This document shows, piece after piece, positions 5,035 to 5,415 of a stretch of DNA of 5,415 nt. The translations under genes were made by a program, and so were the position numbers. The DNA is from Chloroflexota bacterium (GTDB taxonomy: Bacteria > Chloroflexota > UBA6077 > JADZDV01): positions 1 to 5,415 of the forward strand of contig JADZDV010000493.1 of assembly GCA_020850915.1 (NCBI GenBank), given 5' to 3'. The first letter of the stretch is position 1, and each line of letters starts with the position of its first letter. Under the pieces are notes generated by a model. That model saw only the letters and a list, made by a program, of their open reading frames with translations. It ran no database searches and was not told the DNA's origin.

Positions 5035-5415
5035 ATGACGCCCGAAGAGCAACGCGCCTACGACGAGTGGTTGGAACGAGCCAGGCCGTTTCTCGAGGAG
5101 AAGCGCTGGACTGAAGCCATGAAGGACGTGCCGACGCTGCACGTCGAGCCGGCCCGGCCGCGCCCGCTGTCGAAACCGCTCGATCAGTGCCGCGTCGCGC
5201 TCGTGACCTCTGGCGGGATCAGCGCGCCGGGGCAGCCGCCAATGGATGGCCCAAACATCGAAGGCGACTACACCATTCGCGCGATCGATCGCGACGAGCC
5301 GATGGAGGGCATCCAGATCTGGCACACGCACTACGACACCGCCGCCGCGTCAGAAGACCGGAACGTCGTCTATCCAATGGACCGGCTGAAGGAGCTTGCT
5401 GCGGAGGGAGTCATC
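5035..5415 (+). CDS. GrdB/PrdB-like reductase family protein (3' truncated by window edge)
   Basis: ATG start with GGAGAGG at 5021-5027, 7 nt upstream; the frame is open to the window end, giving 127 residues. Residues 52-127 carry the same ordered motifs as the gene at 523: CRVALVTSGGISAPGQPPM, GDYTIRAIDRDEP, WHTHYDTAAA, NVVYPMDRLKEL and AAEGVI. Here they match the glycine/sarcosine/betaine/proline reductase B-type family without the suspicious substitutions of the other copy. The first ~50 residues are a charged helical extension (EEQRAYDEWLERARPFLEE). The WHTHYDT variant, where the first copy has SHTSIGFDR, looks closer to the D-proline reductase PrdB type. The Cys/Sec catalytic motif would lie beyond the window, so whether this copy uses Cys or Sec cannot be seen. 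It is preceded by 471 nt of non-coding DNA and probably has its own promoter. Confidence 0.85.
   Translation, partial: MTPEEQRAYDEWLERARPFLEEKRWTEAMKDVPTLHVEPARPRPLSKPLDQCRVALVTSGGISAPGQPPMDGPNIEGDYTIRAIDRDEPMEGIQIWHTHYDTAAASEDRNVVYPMDRLKELAAEGVI

Overview
The window is GC-rich and every supported gene lies on the + strand. Codon choice, the domain repertoire (maleylpyruvate-isomerase-like protein, GrdB/PrdB-like reductases, OsmC-like protein, polytopic sulfite-oxidase-like molybdoenzyme) and repeats of the form GTCATCCTGAGCG...GAAGGATC suggest a high-GC Chloroflexota (Thermomicrobia/Sphaerobacter-like) or actinobacterial genome. This placement is inference; no marker gene is present.

Layout. 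1-384: 3' end of a DinB/maleylpyruvate-isomerase-type gene with an SCP2-like C-terminus. 523-1539: a GrdB/PrdB-like (glycine/sarcosine/betaine/proline reductase B-type) gene with a good N-terminus and C-terminus. Its core looks deleted and frame-shifted although the frame stays open. 1570-2142: an OsmC/Ohr-family gene whose frame is interrupted by one TGA (1816-1818), exactly where the family has its reactive cysteine. A 5-6 bp hairpin with a GGU-containing loop lies 19 nt downstream, as in a bacterial SECIS, so I read it as a 190-residue selenoprotein with Sec83. 2143-2745: non-coding and repeat-rich, holding a 17-bp hairpin, an inverted-repeat element and five tandem copies of a 23-bp unit. 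2746-4563: a five-helix membrane protein with a C-terminal sulfite-oxidase-like molybdopterin domain and an internal twin-arginine motif before helix 5. 4564-5034: intergenic, with two compact hairpins. 5035-end: the 5' part of a second, divergent GrdB/PrdB-like gene.

How it fits together. The first GrdB/PrdB-like gene and the OsmC gene are 30 nt apart and probably co-transcribed. GrdB/PrdB proteins and OsmC/Ohr proteins both use Cys or Sec chemistry, so the locus looks like a thiol/selenol redox or detoxification module with a second reductase paralogue further downstream. The most interesting item is the apparent Sec-encoding OsmC gene, which a standard gene caller would report as two unrelated fragments.
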